A stretch of DNA of 64,000 nucleotides from an uncultured Lachnospiraceae bacterium. GTDB taxonomy: Bacteria; Bacillota; Clostridia; Lachnospirales; Lachnospiraceae. Positions 32,436 through 41,374 of the stretch are shown one piece after another (the stretch's first letter is position 1; every line of letters begins with the position of its first letter). Under the pieces are notes generated by a model. The model saw nothing but the letters and a program-made list of their open reading frames with translations, ran no database searches and was not told where the DNA came from. A program made the translations under genes and the position numbers. The stretch covers positions 1 through 64,000 of the forward strand of contig CAJUQY010000013.1 of assembly GCA_910588815.1 (NCBI GenBank), written 5' to 3'.

Positions 32436-34121
32436 ATGAAAACATCTACAAATCTGGAGGCCATGCTCCGGGATATCGACCACAAAAGCTATCCGGCTTA
32501 CAAATCCCTGAAGGGAAGCTATGGCTTCGGCCCCTATATTCTTTCCATTGACCATGTACAGGGCGACCCCTTTGCGTCGCCGTCCAGGCTGAGCATCCAT
32601 ATCACGGACAAAGCCTCCGGCTTTTCACCGGACCTGTGGAATACGCCGGACAGAAAAACTGCTTTTTGCGATTTTCTGCTGCGAAGATTTGCTTTCGCTG
32701 TCCGGAATTATTCCTTCCAGGCCAAAGGCTCCGGAAAGAGCGGCGCTCTCTTTACCACTCAGCCAGGCCAGGAGGTGCTCCGCCGCACGGCCTGTACCAT
32801 CGACCGGGACGGCCACACCATCCTCGTGCGGTTTGAGGCGGGCTTCCCCGCCAACGGACGGACCATCAATGCCAGGGAACTTCGGAAAATCCTCTTTGAG
32901 TACCTTCCCGCCGCAGTATCGGAAAGCCTGTACAGCAAAAACACCAACCAGAAGGCTCTCCAGGCAGCCATCTGTCTGTATGAGGATCAGCAGGCCCTGC
33001 GGACACTGCTTTCGGACCATGAACTTGCAGCTTTCGTGGCTGACGGAGCTATCCTTCCCAGAAAGACGGGGGTCTCCAATGCACCTTTGAAGGAAGCCGT
33101 CCCCTTCCGCTCCCCGGATTCCCTGCGGCTCACTCTCACGCTTCCTCACCGGGGCGAAATTTCCGGTATGGGCATCCGCCGGGGAATCACTCTGATCGTC
33201 GGCGGCGGTTACCACGGAAAGTCCACCCTGCTTAAGGCCCTGGAGGCCGGCGTGTACAATCATATCGCCGGAGACGGCAGAGAATTTGTCATCACGGATT
33301 CTACCGCCATCAAGCTGCGGGCTGAGGAGGGACGCACGGTAAAACATGTGGACATCTCTCCGTTTATCAACCATCTGCCCAACAAGAAAGATACCGGCTG
33401 TTTTTCCACCGAGGACGCCAGCGGAAGCACCTCCCAGGCTGCCGGAGTCATGGAGGGCATTGAAGCCGGCACAAAACTGTTCCTCATCGACGAAGACACC
33501 TGTGCCACCAATTTCATGGTGCGGGACGAACTGATGCAAAAGGTCATCGCCCCGGACAAGGAACCGATCACGCCTTTCCTCGGCCGTCTCCGCCCGCTGT
33601 TTTCAAACCTTGGCATTTCCACCATTCTTGTGGTGGGGAGCTCCGGCGCCTTTTTCCACGTGGCCGACCGGATCATCCAGATGGACAGCTATCATGCTGT
33701 CGATATTACCGAACCGGCCAAAACATGTGCCGCCGGTTTCCCCGTGTCCTGTCCGGAATTTGATTTTTCCGGCGGTCCCGCCCCCAGAAAGCTTCACTTT
33801 TCGTTAAAGCGCCGGGACAATGACCGCTCTCCGAAAATCAAAGTGCAGGGCAGGGACACCCTCGTCTATGACAGGGAGACCGTTGACCTCCGCTATGTGG
33901 AACAGCTCGCCGACGAGGAGCAGACCCGCGCCCTGGGTTATATCCTCCAGTACCTGATGGCCCACCCGGGGAGCGCCTCCATGGCCGATCAGCTTTCCGC
34001 CCTTTATAAGAAGATCCAGACGGAGGGCCTGGAATCCATCACCTCATACGACTGCCCGCCTTTCATGGCGCTCCCCAGAGTCCAGGAGATCTTTGCCTGC
34101 ATCAATCGCTGCAGATTTTAA
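32436..34121 (+). CDS. Predicted ATPase of the ABC class (PF09818 type)
   Basis: A 561-residue soluble protein of the 'ABC_ATPase' family, which has an ABC nucleotide-binding core without membrane segments. The N-terminal 210 residues are family-specific. The core carries Walker A GGGYHGKSTL, an ABC signature-like GSTSQAAGV and Walker B LFLIDEDTCATNFM, then ILVVGSSGAFFHVADRIIQM with the H-loop position. Related proteins are widespread in clostridia, and a trypanosome relative takes part in RNA editing; an RNA-linked role is possible but unproved here. The frame starts earlier, but ATG 32436 with AAAGGAATT is preferred. Confidence 0.85.
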   Translation: MKTSTNLEAMLRDIDHKSYPAYKSLKGSYGFGPYILSIDHVQGDPFASPSRLSIHITDKASGFSPDLWNTPDRKTAFCDFLLRRFAFAVRNYSFQAKGSGKSGALFTTQPGQEVLRRTACTIDRDGHTILVRFEAGFPANGRTINARELRKILFEYLPAAVSESLYSKNTNQKALQAAICLYEDQQALRTLLSDHELAAFVADGAILPRKTGVSNAPLKEAVPFRSPDSLRLTLTLPHRGEISGMGIRRGITLIVGGGYHGKSTLLKALEAGVYNHIAGDGREFVITDSTAIKLRAEEGRTVKHVDISPFINHLPNKKDTGCFSTEDASGSTSQAAGVMEGIEAGTKLFLIDEDTCATNFMVRDELMQKVIAPDKEPITPFLGRLRPLFSNLGISTILVVGSSGAFFHVADRIIQMDSYHAVDITEPAKTCAAGFPVSCPEFDFSGGPAPRKLHFSLKRRDNDRSPKIKVQGRDTLVYDRETVDLRYVEQLADEEQTRALGYILQYLMAHPGSASMADQLSALYKKIQTEGLESITSYDCPPFMALPRVQEIFACINRCRF

Positions 34122-34173
34122 AAATTGTGCTAAAGCAGAATCCTGCTCCAGGAGGAATTTCCTATAGGATGTC

Positions 34174-34217
34174 AAAATCCCGCCCACCGTTCGCCGGCAG
34201 CGGGATTTTTTCTTTTT
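34174..34217. terminator. Bidirectional terminator between ABC_ATPase gene and codY
   Basis: AAAATCCCG (34174-34182) and CGGGATTTTTT (34201-34211) form a stem with T runs on both strands, between two convergent genes. Confidence 0.85.
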
Positions 34218-34299
34218 CTTGATTAAAAAGCTTATCGTCTTCGTGCGCTTCCCCGGAAGGGGCTGCGGCGAACGGCAATTATTTTACCGCCTGCCGTAA

Positions 34300-35073
34300 C
34301 TATGCTTCCTGAAGCTTTTTCAATTCCTCAAATACCACATCATTCAGTACTTTAATATAGGTTCCCTTCATCCCGGAAGAACGGGATTCTATCACCCCGG
34401 CGCTCTCAAATTTCCGAAGGGCATTGACAATCACAGAACGGGTGATTCCCACTCTGTCCGCAATCTTGCTGGCCACCAAAATGCCTTCATTTCCCTCAAG
34501 CTCTTCAAATATGTGCTGGATTGCTTCCAATTCGGAAAAGGAAAGAGTGCCGATCGCCGATTTCACAATCTGGACCTTTCTGGTCTCCTCCGCGTTCTCC
34601 TCGTTGACAGAGCGCATCATCTCCAACCCTACCACCGTCGTGCCATACTCGCTCAGAATGATATCGTCAATTCCGTACTGTGCGGCAGACTTGTAAATAA
34701 ACAACGTGCCCAGCCGTTCTCCGGCAATATCAATGGGAGTGATAATCGCCTGGTACTTTTTCACATTCGTCTCTGCAAATCCAAGCGTTTCCAGATTTAC
34801 ATTTTCTTTCGTGGAAAGAACGCTGAGCAGTCTCTCATTTAACAGTTTGTCAACAAATCCCCCGACCTGGTCTTCAATAAGCTCCTCAATCTCCTCTACA
34901 CCTTCGCTTAAGCCTACGCCTAAAACCTTACCCTTTTTGCTGATGACTAAGATGTTTGAATCGAGGATGTCGCTTAGTACTGCACAAATATCATTGAAGA
35001 CAACTTTGCTGGTGCTGTTGTTATGAAGCAATTTGTTGATTTTTCGTGTTTTGTCCAATAATTGTACACTCAT
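34300..35073 (-). CDS. codY: CodY, GTP/branched-chain amino acid-responsive global regulator
   Basis: A 257-residue CodY. The N-terminal GAF domain (LLDKTRKINKLLHNN; DSNILVISKKGKVLGVGLSE) binds isoleucine/valine in the family. The C-terminal winged helix (LVASKIADRVGITRSVIVNA, LRKFESAGVIESRSSGMKGT) is nearly invariant. It normally represses amino-acid uptake and biosynthesis genes when nutrients and GTP are high. AGGAGG lies before ATG 35073 (MSVQLLDKTRK). It is followed upstream by topA, dprA and comM in the order common in this family of bacteria. Confidence 0.97.
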   Translation of the reverse strand: MSVQLLDKTRKINKLLHNNSTSKVVFNDICAVLSDILDSNILVISKKGKVLGVGLSEGVEEIEELIEDQVGGFVDKLLNERLLSVLSTKENVNLETLGFAETNVKKYQAIITPIDIAGERLGTLFIYKSAAQYGIDDIILSEYGTTVVGLEMMRSVNEENAEETRKVQIVKSAIGTLSFSELEAIQHIFEELEGNEGILVASKIADRVGITRSVIVNALRKFESAGVIESRSSGMKGTYIKVLNDVVFEELKKLQEA

Positions 35074-35118
35074 TGCAGTCCTCCTATTTTTTTCGGGCAA
35101 TTGGTTCGATTCAAAATT

Positions 35119-35163
35119 ATCGTATCATATCTTCTAAAACTCTGCAATACTTTTCGGAATTTT
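35119..35163 (-). promoter_or_regulatory. codY promoter with candidate CodY box
   Basis: TTGCAG (35142-35147) and TACGAT (35119-35124) on the minus strand are 17 bases apart. Just upstream, AAAATTCCGAAAAGT (35149-35163) matches the CodY consensus AATTTTCNGAAAATT at 12 of 15 places. CodY often represses its own gene, so this is a plausible autoregulatory site. Confidence 0.5.
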
Positions 35164-35222
35164 TAAGCGATATTCCATAAATTCTTTTGGAAGACCTGAA
35201 AAATCGGAGGATATTTCCCCGC

Positions 35223-37289
35223 CTATTCCGTTTTTTCCATCAGATAGCCACAAGTCTGTTCGGAACAAATCAGCTTATTTCCCTTTTCCACCATATAATT
35301 TCCACAATTCGGGCATTTCTGGTTGGACGGCTTCGGCCAGGACATAAACTCGCATTCCGGATGATTGCTGCAGCCATAATATTTCCGCCCCTTCTTCGTC
35401 TTTTTCATCACCACGTCACCGCCGCACAAGGGACAAGTCACGCCGATTTTTTCCAGATACGGCTTCGTATTTTTGCAGTCAGGAAATCCCGGACAAGCAA
35501 GGAAGCGTCCATGAGGGCCGTACTTGACGACCATATTCCGGCCGCAATGCTCGCAGATCTCGTCCGTCACCTCATCCTCAATTTTTACCGTCTCCAATTC
35601 CTTCTGCGCCGCAGCCACCGCCTCCGCAAGATCCGGGTAAAAATTTCGGATAATCGTCTTCCACTTGACCGCACCGTCCTCCACTCCATCCAACAGAGAT
35701 TCCATATTGGCTGTAAAGGCCACATCCACCAGGCTGGGAAAGGCCTCTTTCATAATATGGTTGACGATCTCACCGAGCTCCGTCACATACAGATTTTTAT
35801 TTTCCTTTGCCACATACCGCCTTGCAATGATGGTAGTAATGGTAGGGGCATAGGTGCTGGGACGGCCGATTCCCGCCTCCTCCAACGCCCGCACCAGAGA
35901 TGCCTCCGTATAGTGAGCCGGCGGCTGAGTAAAATGCTGCTTATAGTCAAATTCCTTCAAGGAAACCTCTGTGTCCATGGACAGGTTCTTCGCCAGGGTA
36001 TTGGGCTCCTTCTTCTCATCGGAATTATCATATACGGTCAGGAAACCCGAAAACTTTACTTTGGAGGCCGAAGCGCTGAATCGGTACTTCCCCGCATCCA
36101 GCTTTACATTTGTAGTTTCGTAGACAGCCGCTTTCATTCTGCTGGCCGTAAATCTGCGCCAAATCAGCTGATACAGGCGGAACTGGTCTCTGGATAAGGA
36201 ATCCTTAAGCTTCGTCGGAGTCAGCGTAATATCCGCGGGCCGGATAGCCTCATGGGCATCCTGGATCCTTCCCTCATTCTTTTCCTTCCGCTCGTCGGAC
36301 AGCACATAATCCTCCCCGTACTGAGCGGCGATAAACTGTGCCGCCGTCTCTCTGGCCTCCTCAGAAACTCGGGTGGAATCGGTACGCAGATAGGTAATCA
36401 CACCCGCCGTCCCGCTCCCCTTAATATCCACGCCCTCATAGAGCTGCTGCGCCAGGCGCATGGTCTTCTGGGTGGAAAAATTTAAAGTATTGGCCGCCTC
36501 CTGCTGGAGGGTGCTGGTCGTAAACGGGAGGGGCTGTTTCTTCACCCGCTCTCCCATCCGGATATCTGAAATCCGAAAAGACGCTTTCTCCGTCTCCCCG
36601 AGGATTTCCTCCAGCATCTCTTTATTTTCAATGGTAAGCTTCTGCTTCTGGTCCCCGTAAAATTTGATCCGCATGGGTTTCTTTTCCCCGGCACACATGA
36701 CGTCTGCTTCCAGACTCCAATATTCCTTCGGAATAAAGGCGGCAATCTCCTCTTCCCGGTCGCAGATAATGCGGAGCGCCGCCGACTGCACCCGGCCTGC
36801 CGAAAGTCCCCGTTTCACCTTCACCCAGAGCAGAGGGCTGATACTGTACCCCACCAGCCGGTCCAGAACCCTTCTGGCCTGCTGGGCGTCCACAAGGTTC
36901 ATATCCAGCTCCCTTGGCGCCTTCAAGGAGGCTTTCACCGCCGTCTTTGTAATCTCATTGAAGCTGATCCTCTGTACTTTCTTGTCTTCCAGCTTAAGCG
37001 CCGTCATCAAATGCCAGGAAATGGCCTCGCCCTCCCGGTCCGGGTCCGTAGCCAGATAAATCTTATCCGCTTTTTTTACCTTTTTCCGGAGATTCGCAAG
37101 AATATCCCCCTTGCCCCGGATCGTGATATATTTCGGCTCGTAATCATGCTCCATGTCAATGCCCATCTGGCTCTTCGGCATATCTCTCACATGCCCGTTG
37201 GATGCTTCCACCTCATAATTCGCTCCCAGAAATTTCTTGATGGTCTTCACCTTTGCCGGGGACTCCACAATAACCAGATACTTCGCCAT
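35223..37289 (-). CDS. topA: DNA topoisomerase I
   Basis: A 688-residue type IA topoisomerase, which relaxes negative supercoils. The Toprim domain starts at once (YLVIVESPAKVKTIKKFLG, ATDPDREGEAISWH). The active tyrosine is in GVITYLRTDSTRVS. Three C-terminal zinc-finger units follow: CEHCGRNMVVKYGPHGRFLA, then CPLCGGDVVMKKTKKGRKYY, then CPNCGNYMVEKGNK, each with a second Cys pair. AAAGGAGA precedes ATG 37289 (MAKYLVIVES). The upstream dprA frame runs 77 bases into this gene. Confidence 0.97.
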   Translation of the reverse strand: MAKYLVIVESPAKVKTIKKFLGANYEVEASNGHVRDMPKSQMGIDMEHDYEPKYITIRGKGDILANLRKKVKKADKIYLATDPDREGEAISWHLMTALKLEDKKVQRISFNEITKTAVKASLKAPRELDMNLVDAQQARRVLDRLVGYSISPLLWVKVKRGLSAGRVQSAALRIICDREEEIAAFIPKEYWSLEADVMCAGEKKPMRIKFYGDQKQKLTIENKEMLEEILGETEKASFRISDIRMGERVKKQPLPFTTSTLQQEAANTLNFSTQKTMRLAQQLYEGVDIKGSGTAGVITYLRTDSTRVSEEARETAAQFIAAQYGEDYVLSDERKEKNEGRIQDAHEAIRPADITLTPTKLKDSLSRDQFRLYQLIWRRFTASRMKAAVYETTNVKLDAGKYRFSASASKVKFSGFLTVYDNSDEKKEPNTLAKNLSMDTEVSLKEFDYKQHFTQPPAHYTEASLVRALEEAGIGRPSTYAPTITTIIARRYVAKENKNLYVTELGEIVNHIMKEAFPSLVDVAFTANMESLLDGVEDGAVKWKTIIRNFYPDLAEAVAAAQKELETVKIEDEVTDEICEHCGRNMVVKYGPHGRFLACPGFPDCKNTKPYLEKIGVTCPLCGGDVVMKKTKKGRKYYGCSNHPECEFMSWPKPSNQKCPNCGNYMVEKGNKLICSEQTCGYLMEKTE

Positions 37290-38409
37290 ACTGCTCTCCT
37301 TTATCTCTTTTCGCCGCATAATAATGCCGAAAGGGCTGGACCGCCAGTCCTTCCAGCTCAAGCCTCACTAAAGCGGCTGCTACAATCTCACTTTCCAGTC
37401 CGCTTTCAATCCGAATCTGTTCTCCGGATTTTGGGTCGGAATCCAAGTAACTATACACCTTTTCCGCATATTTATCAAGAGATAATCTGGTTTTCTCATA
37501 AATTCTTAATTCTTTCTTTACAAAACTCCAGCTGCCCAAAATATCCTCCGGCTCAGTGAGAGGCATCGCCCCGTCCCGAATCAGCCGATTGGTTCCCCTG
37601 CTTAAAAAGTCGCCCACCCGCCCCGGAGCCGCCCAGATATCCTTTCCCTGCTCCAGGGCAAAAGAGGCAGTAATCAGGGAACCGCTCCTGATGCCGGCCT
37701 CCACCACGGCAACACAGTCGGAGAGGCCGCTGATAATTCGGTTCCTGGCCGGAAAATGCCAGGCGGCCGGCTCCGTTCCCGGGGGATACTCGGAAATCAG
37801 TCCGCCCGCCTCTGCCACCATCTCATAGAGAATCCTGTTTTCCCTGGGATAGATCACATCCGGCCCGCAGCCCAAAACACCAAAGGTTTTTCCGCCTGCC
37901 TTCAGCGCTCCCTCATGTCCTGCCGCATCGATCCCGCGGGCCAGGCCGCTGATCACCTGAATCCCCGCCTCTCCCAGAACCCTCCCCACCGCCCTGGCTG
38001 TGTTTCTTCCATAATAACTACATTCTCTGGAACCTATCACGGCAGCGGACGGAACTTTCCCGGACGGAAGTCTCCCTTTTATAAACAGGCCCGCCGGACA
38101 GTCAGGAAGCGTCCGAAGCCCTTCCGGAAACTCCGGCTCCTCTGCCGTGATCAGCCTGATTCCCAGTTCTTCCATACACGCCAATCCCCTGCGTATCTCA
38201 TCTTCCCTCCTGCTTTTCTCTATCTCTCCCCAAACCCGCTCCACCGTATTTTTTTTATGGAACGGTTTCAGACAGTTCTCCACAGTCTCCCTGGATGCCC
38301 GGTAAACAGCCTCCGGGCATCCAAGCATCTCCTTCAGCCGATTCCGTATGATACCCCCCACCGTGACCAGGCTGCAGTACCAAAAACGGTATTCCTCTTC
38401 CTTCAGCAT
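37213..38409 (-). CDS. dprA: DNA processing protein DprA
   Basis: A 398-residue DprA/Smf protein. The Rossmann-like core has AVIGSRECSYYGRNTARAVG, ISGLARGIDAAGHEGALKAG, GCGPDVIYPRENRILYE and GSLITASFALEQGKDIWAAPG. DprA loads RecA on incoming single-stranded DNA in transformable bacteria; in many clostridia it is kept without proven competence. A C-terminal winged-helix region follows (YSYLDSDPKSGEQIRIESGL). The last 28 residues are read in the topA start region, a 77-base overlap, and look like a non-native tail. GAGGGAAG precedes ATG 38409. Confidence 0.93.
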   Translation of the reverse strand: MLKEEEYRFWYCSLVTVGGIIRNRLKEMLGCPEAVYRASRETVENCLKPFHKKNTVERVWGEIEKSRREDEIRRGLACMEELGIRLITAEEPEFPEGLRTLPDCPAGLFIKGRLPSGKVPSAAVIGSRECSYYGRNTARAVGRVLGEAGIQVISGLARGIDAAGHEGALKAGGKTFGVLGCGPDVIYPRENRILYEMVAEAGGLISEYPPGTEPAAWHFPARNRIISGLSDCVAVVEAGIRSGSLITASFALEQGKDIWAAPGRVGDFLSRGTNRLIRDGAMPLTEPEDILGSWSFVKKELRIYEKTRLSLDKYAEKVYSYLDSDPKSGEQIRIESGLESEIVAAALVRLELEGLAVQPFRHYYAAKRDKGEQYGEVSGYCGVPGKGEDHQEISGSEL

Positions 38410-38434
38410 AAATCTTCCCTCCCCGCATCGGCCT

Positions 38435-39961
38435 CTAATAATAGATATTTTCCATCCGATACGCAATGGCTTCCTGCAAATGCCTCGCTCTGATCTGTTC
38501 TTCCCCCTCCAAATCGGCGATGGTCCGCGCCACGCGCAGAATCCGGTGATAGGCCCTGGCGCTGATATCCATAATCCTGAAAGCCTTTTTCAAAAAATCT
38601 TCCTCTTCATTTCCCAGGGGACAGTATTTCCGGATCTCCTTCCCCGGTATGGAGCAGTTATAGCGAAAGCCGCTTTCCGCCAGCCTCCTCTCCTGAAAAG
38701 AGCGGGCCCGCTCGACTCTTTCCCGGATGACAGCTGAGGATTCCTCCTCTGCCTTCTCCTGCAATGCCTCCACCCCGACGGGCTCCACCAGCACCCGGAT
38801 ATCGATCCGATCCATCAGAGGCCTGGAAATCTTCTCCTGGTATCGCCTGATCTGCCATTCACTGCAATGGCATTTATTCCTATCCGGATAATGCCCGCAC
38901 GGACAGGGGTTCATGGCCGCCGCCAGCATAAACCGAGCCGGAAACTCGCAGGAGCCATAAAGCCTGGAATGCACCACACGTCCCTCCTCCAGGGGCTGGC
39001 GAAGGGCCTCAAGGGTATGGAGTGACATTTCCGGCAGCTCGTCTAAAAACAAAACTCCATGGGCAGCCAGCGACACCTCCCCCGGCCTTGGCCGTTTCCC
39101 CCCGCCTATCAGGGCTGCAGCCGTGATCGTGTGATGCGGAGAGCGAAAGGGCCTTACTCCAATCAGCGCCTGTCCCTCCGGCATCTGGCCGCAGACGCTG
39201 TAAATACGGCTGATTTCCCGGCTCTCTTCCAGGGTAAGTTTCGGCAAGATCCCCGGAATACAGCCCGCCAGCATGGTTTTCCCGGCTCCCGGCGGCCCGC
39301 AGAGCAAAATATTGTGCATCCCGGCTGCAGCTACCTCCATTGCCCTTTTCGCGCTTCTCTGCCCTTTGATATCATGCATATCCACCAGGGCATTTCCTTC
39401 CGTCAAAAGCTTCCCCGCATCCAGCTTCGTCTCTTTCCTCCTATCCGGCTCCCTGAGGAGAGCAATCACCTGCTCCAGATTTTCTACGCCGCAGACTCGG
39501 ACTCTCCCGCAGGCCGCTCCCTCCCCGGCATTTTTCTCCGGGACCATGAGCCAGGAAAGCCCCGCCTCCCCGGCGCACTCTGCCATCGCCATGATCCCCG
39601 GCACGGTCCGTATCTCGCCTCCAAGACCCAGTTCCCCTGCCAAAAGAACATCATTCAGATGCGTTGTCGGCACAACTCCCATGGCCGCAAGCACTGCAGC
39701 CGCTACGGGAAGGTCAAAGGCAGTCCCGTATTTTTTGATACTTGCCGGAGCCAGATTGATCACCACTCTCCTCGGCGGCAGCCGATAGCCCATATTTTTA
39801 AGCGCCGTCCGCACCCTGGAGGCAGCCTCCTTGGTTTCTCCGGAGAGCGCCCCTACCATGTCAAAGCTGGGAAGCCCGTCCCCCATGTCGGCTTCCACCG
39901 TAACCAGCTGCCCCTCCAGCCCGTGGAGGGCAGCACTGTAAACCCTGCTGTACAATCGCAA
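38435..39961 (-). CDS. comM: ComM/YifB family Mg chelatase-like AAA ATPase
   Basis: A 508-residue protein with the N-terminal ChlI-type lon-like domain (YSRVYSAALHGLEGQLVTVE, FDLPVAAAVLAAMG), AAA+ core with Walker A GPPGAGKTMLA, Walker B VLFLDELPEM, and the C-terminal Mg_chelatase_C domain (FRIMDISARAYHRILRVART). ComM is a helicase that helps branch migration during natural transformation in Gram-negative bacteria. It lies 25 bases before dprA, the usual pairing. Confidence 0.95.
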   Translation of the reverse strand: MRLYSRVYSAALHGLEGQLVTVEADMGDGLPSFDMVGALSGETKEAASRVRTALKNMGYRLPPRRVVINLAPASIKKYGTAFDLPVAAAVLAAMGVVPTTHLNDVLLAGELGLGGEIRTVPGIMAMAECAGEAGLSWLMVPEKNAGEGAACGRVRVCGVENLEQVIALLREPDRRKETKLDAGKLLTEGNALVDMHDIKGQRSAKRAMEVAAAGMHNILLCGPPGAGKTMLAGCIPGILPKLTLEESREISRIYSVCGQMPEGQALIGVRPFRSPHHTITAAALIGGGKRPRPGEVSLAAHGVLFLDELPEMSLHTLEALRQPLEEGRVVHSRLYGSCEFPARFMLAAAMNPCPCGHYPDRNKCHCSEWQIRRYQEKISRPLMDRIDIRVLVEPVGVEALQEKAEEESSAVIRERVERARSFQERRLAESGFRYNCSIPGKEIRKYCPLGNEEEDFLKKAFRIMDISARAYHRILRVARTIADLEGEEQIRARHLQEAIAYRMENIYY

Positions 39962-40231
39962 GTCTCCTTTCTTCTGATACAGTAATTCTGCTCAAATTCT
40001 TTTCGTCAATTCTTTTCGCCATTTTTTTGTAAATTCTTTTTGCGGACTCCCCGCCTCTTCGCGCACCGTTCTTTCTGTTTTTTACATGGGATTTTTACAT
40101 ACTATGATAGGAAGCGGCAAAATTTTTCCTTTTGCCGTTTATGATAGAATGATCAAAAGATATGACCATTTATTGTTTTCTTCAGACTGGTTTTTGCGGA
40201 GGAGGCAGACGCCTCCTCCCTTTGTGATCTA
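39962..40231. other. 270-bp intergenic region with short repeats and a hairpin
   Basis: No gene is seen. The first part has three near copies of AATTCTTTTCG in 55 bases. GGAGGAGGC (40199-40207) pairs with GCCTCCTCC around a 4-base loop just before the hydrolase stop; it lacks a T run on the minus strand. The rest is AT-rich. Confidence 0.5.
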
Positions 40232-41176
40232 TCATTTTGTAATCCGAGCGAGCCAGGCGGCAAGGTCTTCAAATACTTGATGGCGGTCAAGCTCATTGAG
40301 GATTTCGTGCCGGTCCCCCGGATACAATTTAATGGAAAGGTTTTGAAAACCAAGGTTCTCAAACTGTTTCCGGCAGGCCCGCACGCCTTTCCCGTAATTC
40401 CCCACAGGATCCTCCTCCCCCGCCACAAAAAATACCGGAAGGTCACGGTTCATCGTAGAAAAATTTTTCTTTGCCGCCAGATCTGTCAGAATGGTGAAGA
40501 AATCTCTGTAAGCCCCGGCCGTAAAAATAAACGTACAAAAAGGATCCTGGTTATAAGCATCCACCGATTCCTCATTGCCGCTCAGCCAGTCATTATCTGT
40601 CCTGGGCTCTTTGATCCGCTTGTTGTTTCCGCCGAGCGTCAGCCGGTAGAGAAGCCTGCTCCGGTAACGATCTCCCCGTATCCGGCAGATCATCCCTGCC
40701 AGAAATTTCCCGAAAGCCACCAGAGGAAGCCCCATAAACCCGGTTCCCATAATAATGGCTCCATCCACTTTACGGCTATATCTGGTTAAATACTTTCTCG
40801 TAAAGAATGAACCCATGCTATGTCCCATGATCACCAAAGGCACGCCGGGCCATTTCTCCCTCCCCGCACAGGTGAGCCGGTACAGATCGGCAATGACATG
40901 CCTGTCTCCGTCTCTCTCGGCAAAGTACCCCAATTCCTCCTCTGTGGCCGCCGTTTTTCCATGTCCCAGATGGTCATGGCCAATCACCCCGTATCCATGT
41001 CCGGCCAAAAACCTGGCAAATTCTTCATATCGCTCCACATATTCCACCATACCGTGGACAATCTGGAGCACGGCCTTTACCTTCCTGTCCTTCGGCTGCC
41101 AGGCCACGCAGTGAAGCTTCTGCCCTTTCGCATCTGATTCCAGATAAAATTCTTCTTTTTTGATTCTCTCACACAT
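40232..41176 (-). CDS. Alpha/beta hydrolase, monoacylglycerol lipase-like
   Basis: A 314-residue serine hydrolase of the Hydrolase_4 (lysophospholipase/monoglyceride lipase) family. The nucleophile elbow is GHSMGS near residue 118. Early HGMVEYVERYEEFARFLAGH matches the oxyanion region. The acid is in VAGEEDPVG, and the catalytic His is in YPGDRHEILNE. It has no signal peptide. It likely cleaves lysophospholipids or monoacylglycerols in the cytosol. The ATG (MCERIKKEEFYLES) is preceded by GGAGATGGGATC. It stands alone. Confidence 0.9.
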   Translation of the reverse strand: MCERIKKEEFYLESDAKGQKLHCVAWQPKDRKVKAVLQIVHGMVEYVERYEEFARFLAGHGYGVIGHDHLGHGKTAATEEELGYFAERDGDRHVIADLYRLTCAGREKWPGVPLVIMGHSMGSFFTRKYLTRYSRKVDGAIIMGTGFMGLPLVAFGKFLAGMICRIRGDRYRSRLLYRLTLGGNNKRIKEPRTDNDWLSGNEESVDAYNQDPFCTFIFTAGAYRDFFTILTDLAAKKNFSTMNRDLPVFFVAGEEDPVGNYGKGVRACRKQFENLGFQNLSIKLYPGDRHEILNELDRHQVFEDLAAWLARITK

Positions 41177-41287
41177 GATCCCATCTCCATTCCGGCGGCA
41201 TACCCGCTTCTCCCCCCACCGCCTTTCTTCAGCTAATTCTTATTTTAATATGGAAATGACTTCCTGGCAAGCCGCCCCTTAAGTTTC

Positions 41288-41316
41288 TTGCAACATTTTT
41301 CCGTTTTTCGTACACT
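41288..41316 (+). promoter_or_regulatory. Promoter of the lipoprotein gene
   Basis: TTGCAA (41288-41293) and TACACT (41311-41316) are 17 bases apart on the plus strand, 59 bases before the ATG at 41375. Confidence 0.6.
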
Positions 41317-41374
41317 ATATATACGAAGTTTTAACATACATCCTGCCCCAAGGGCAGAAGATATGGAGGATACG

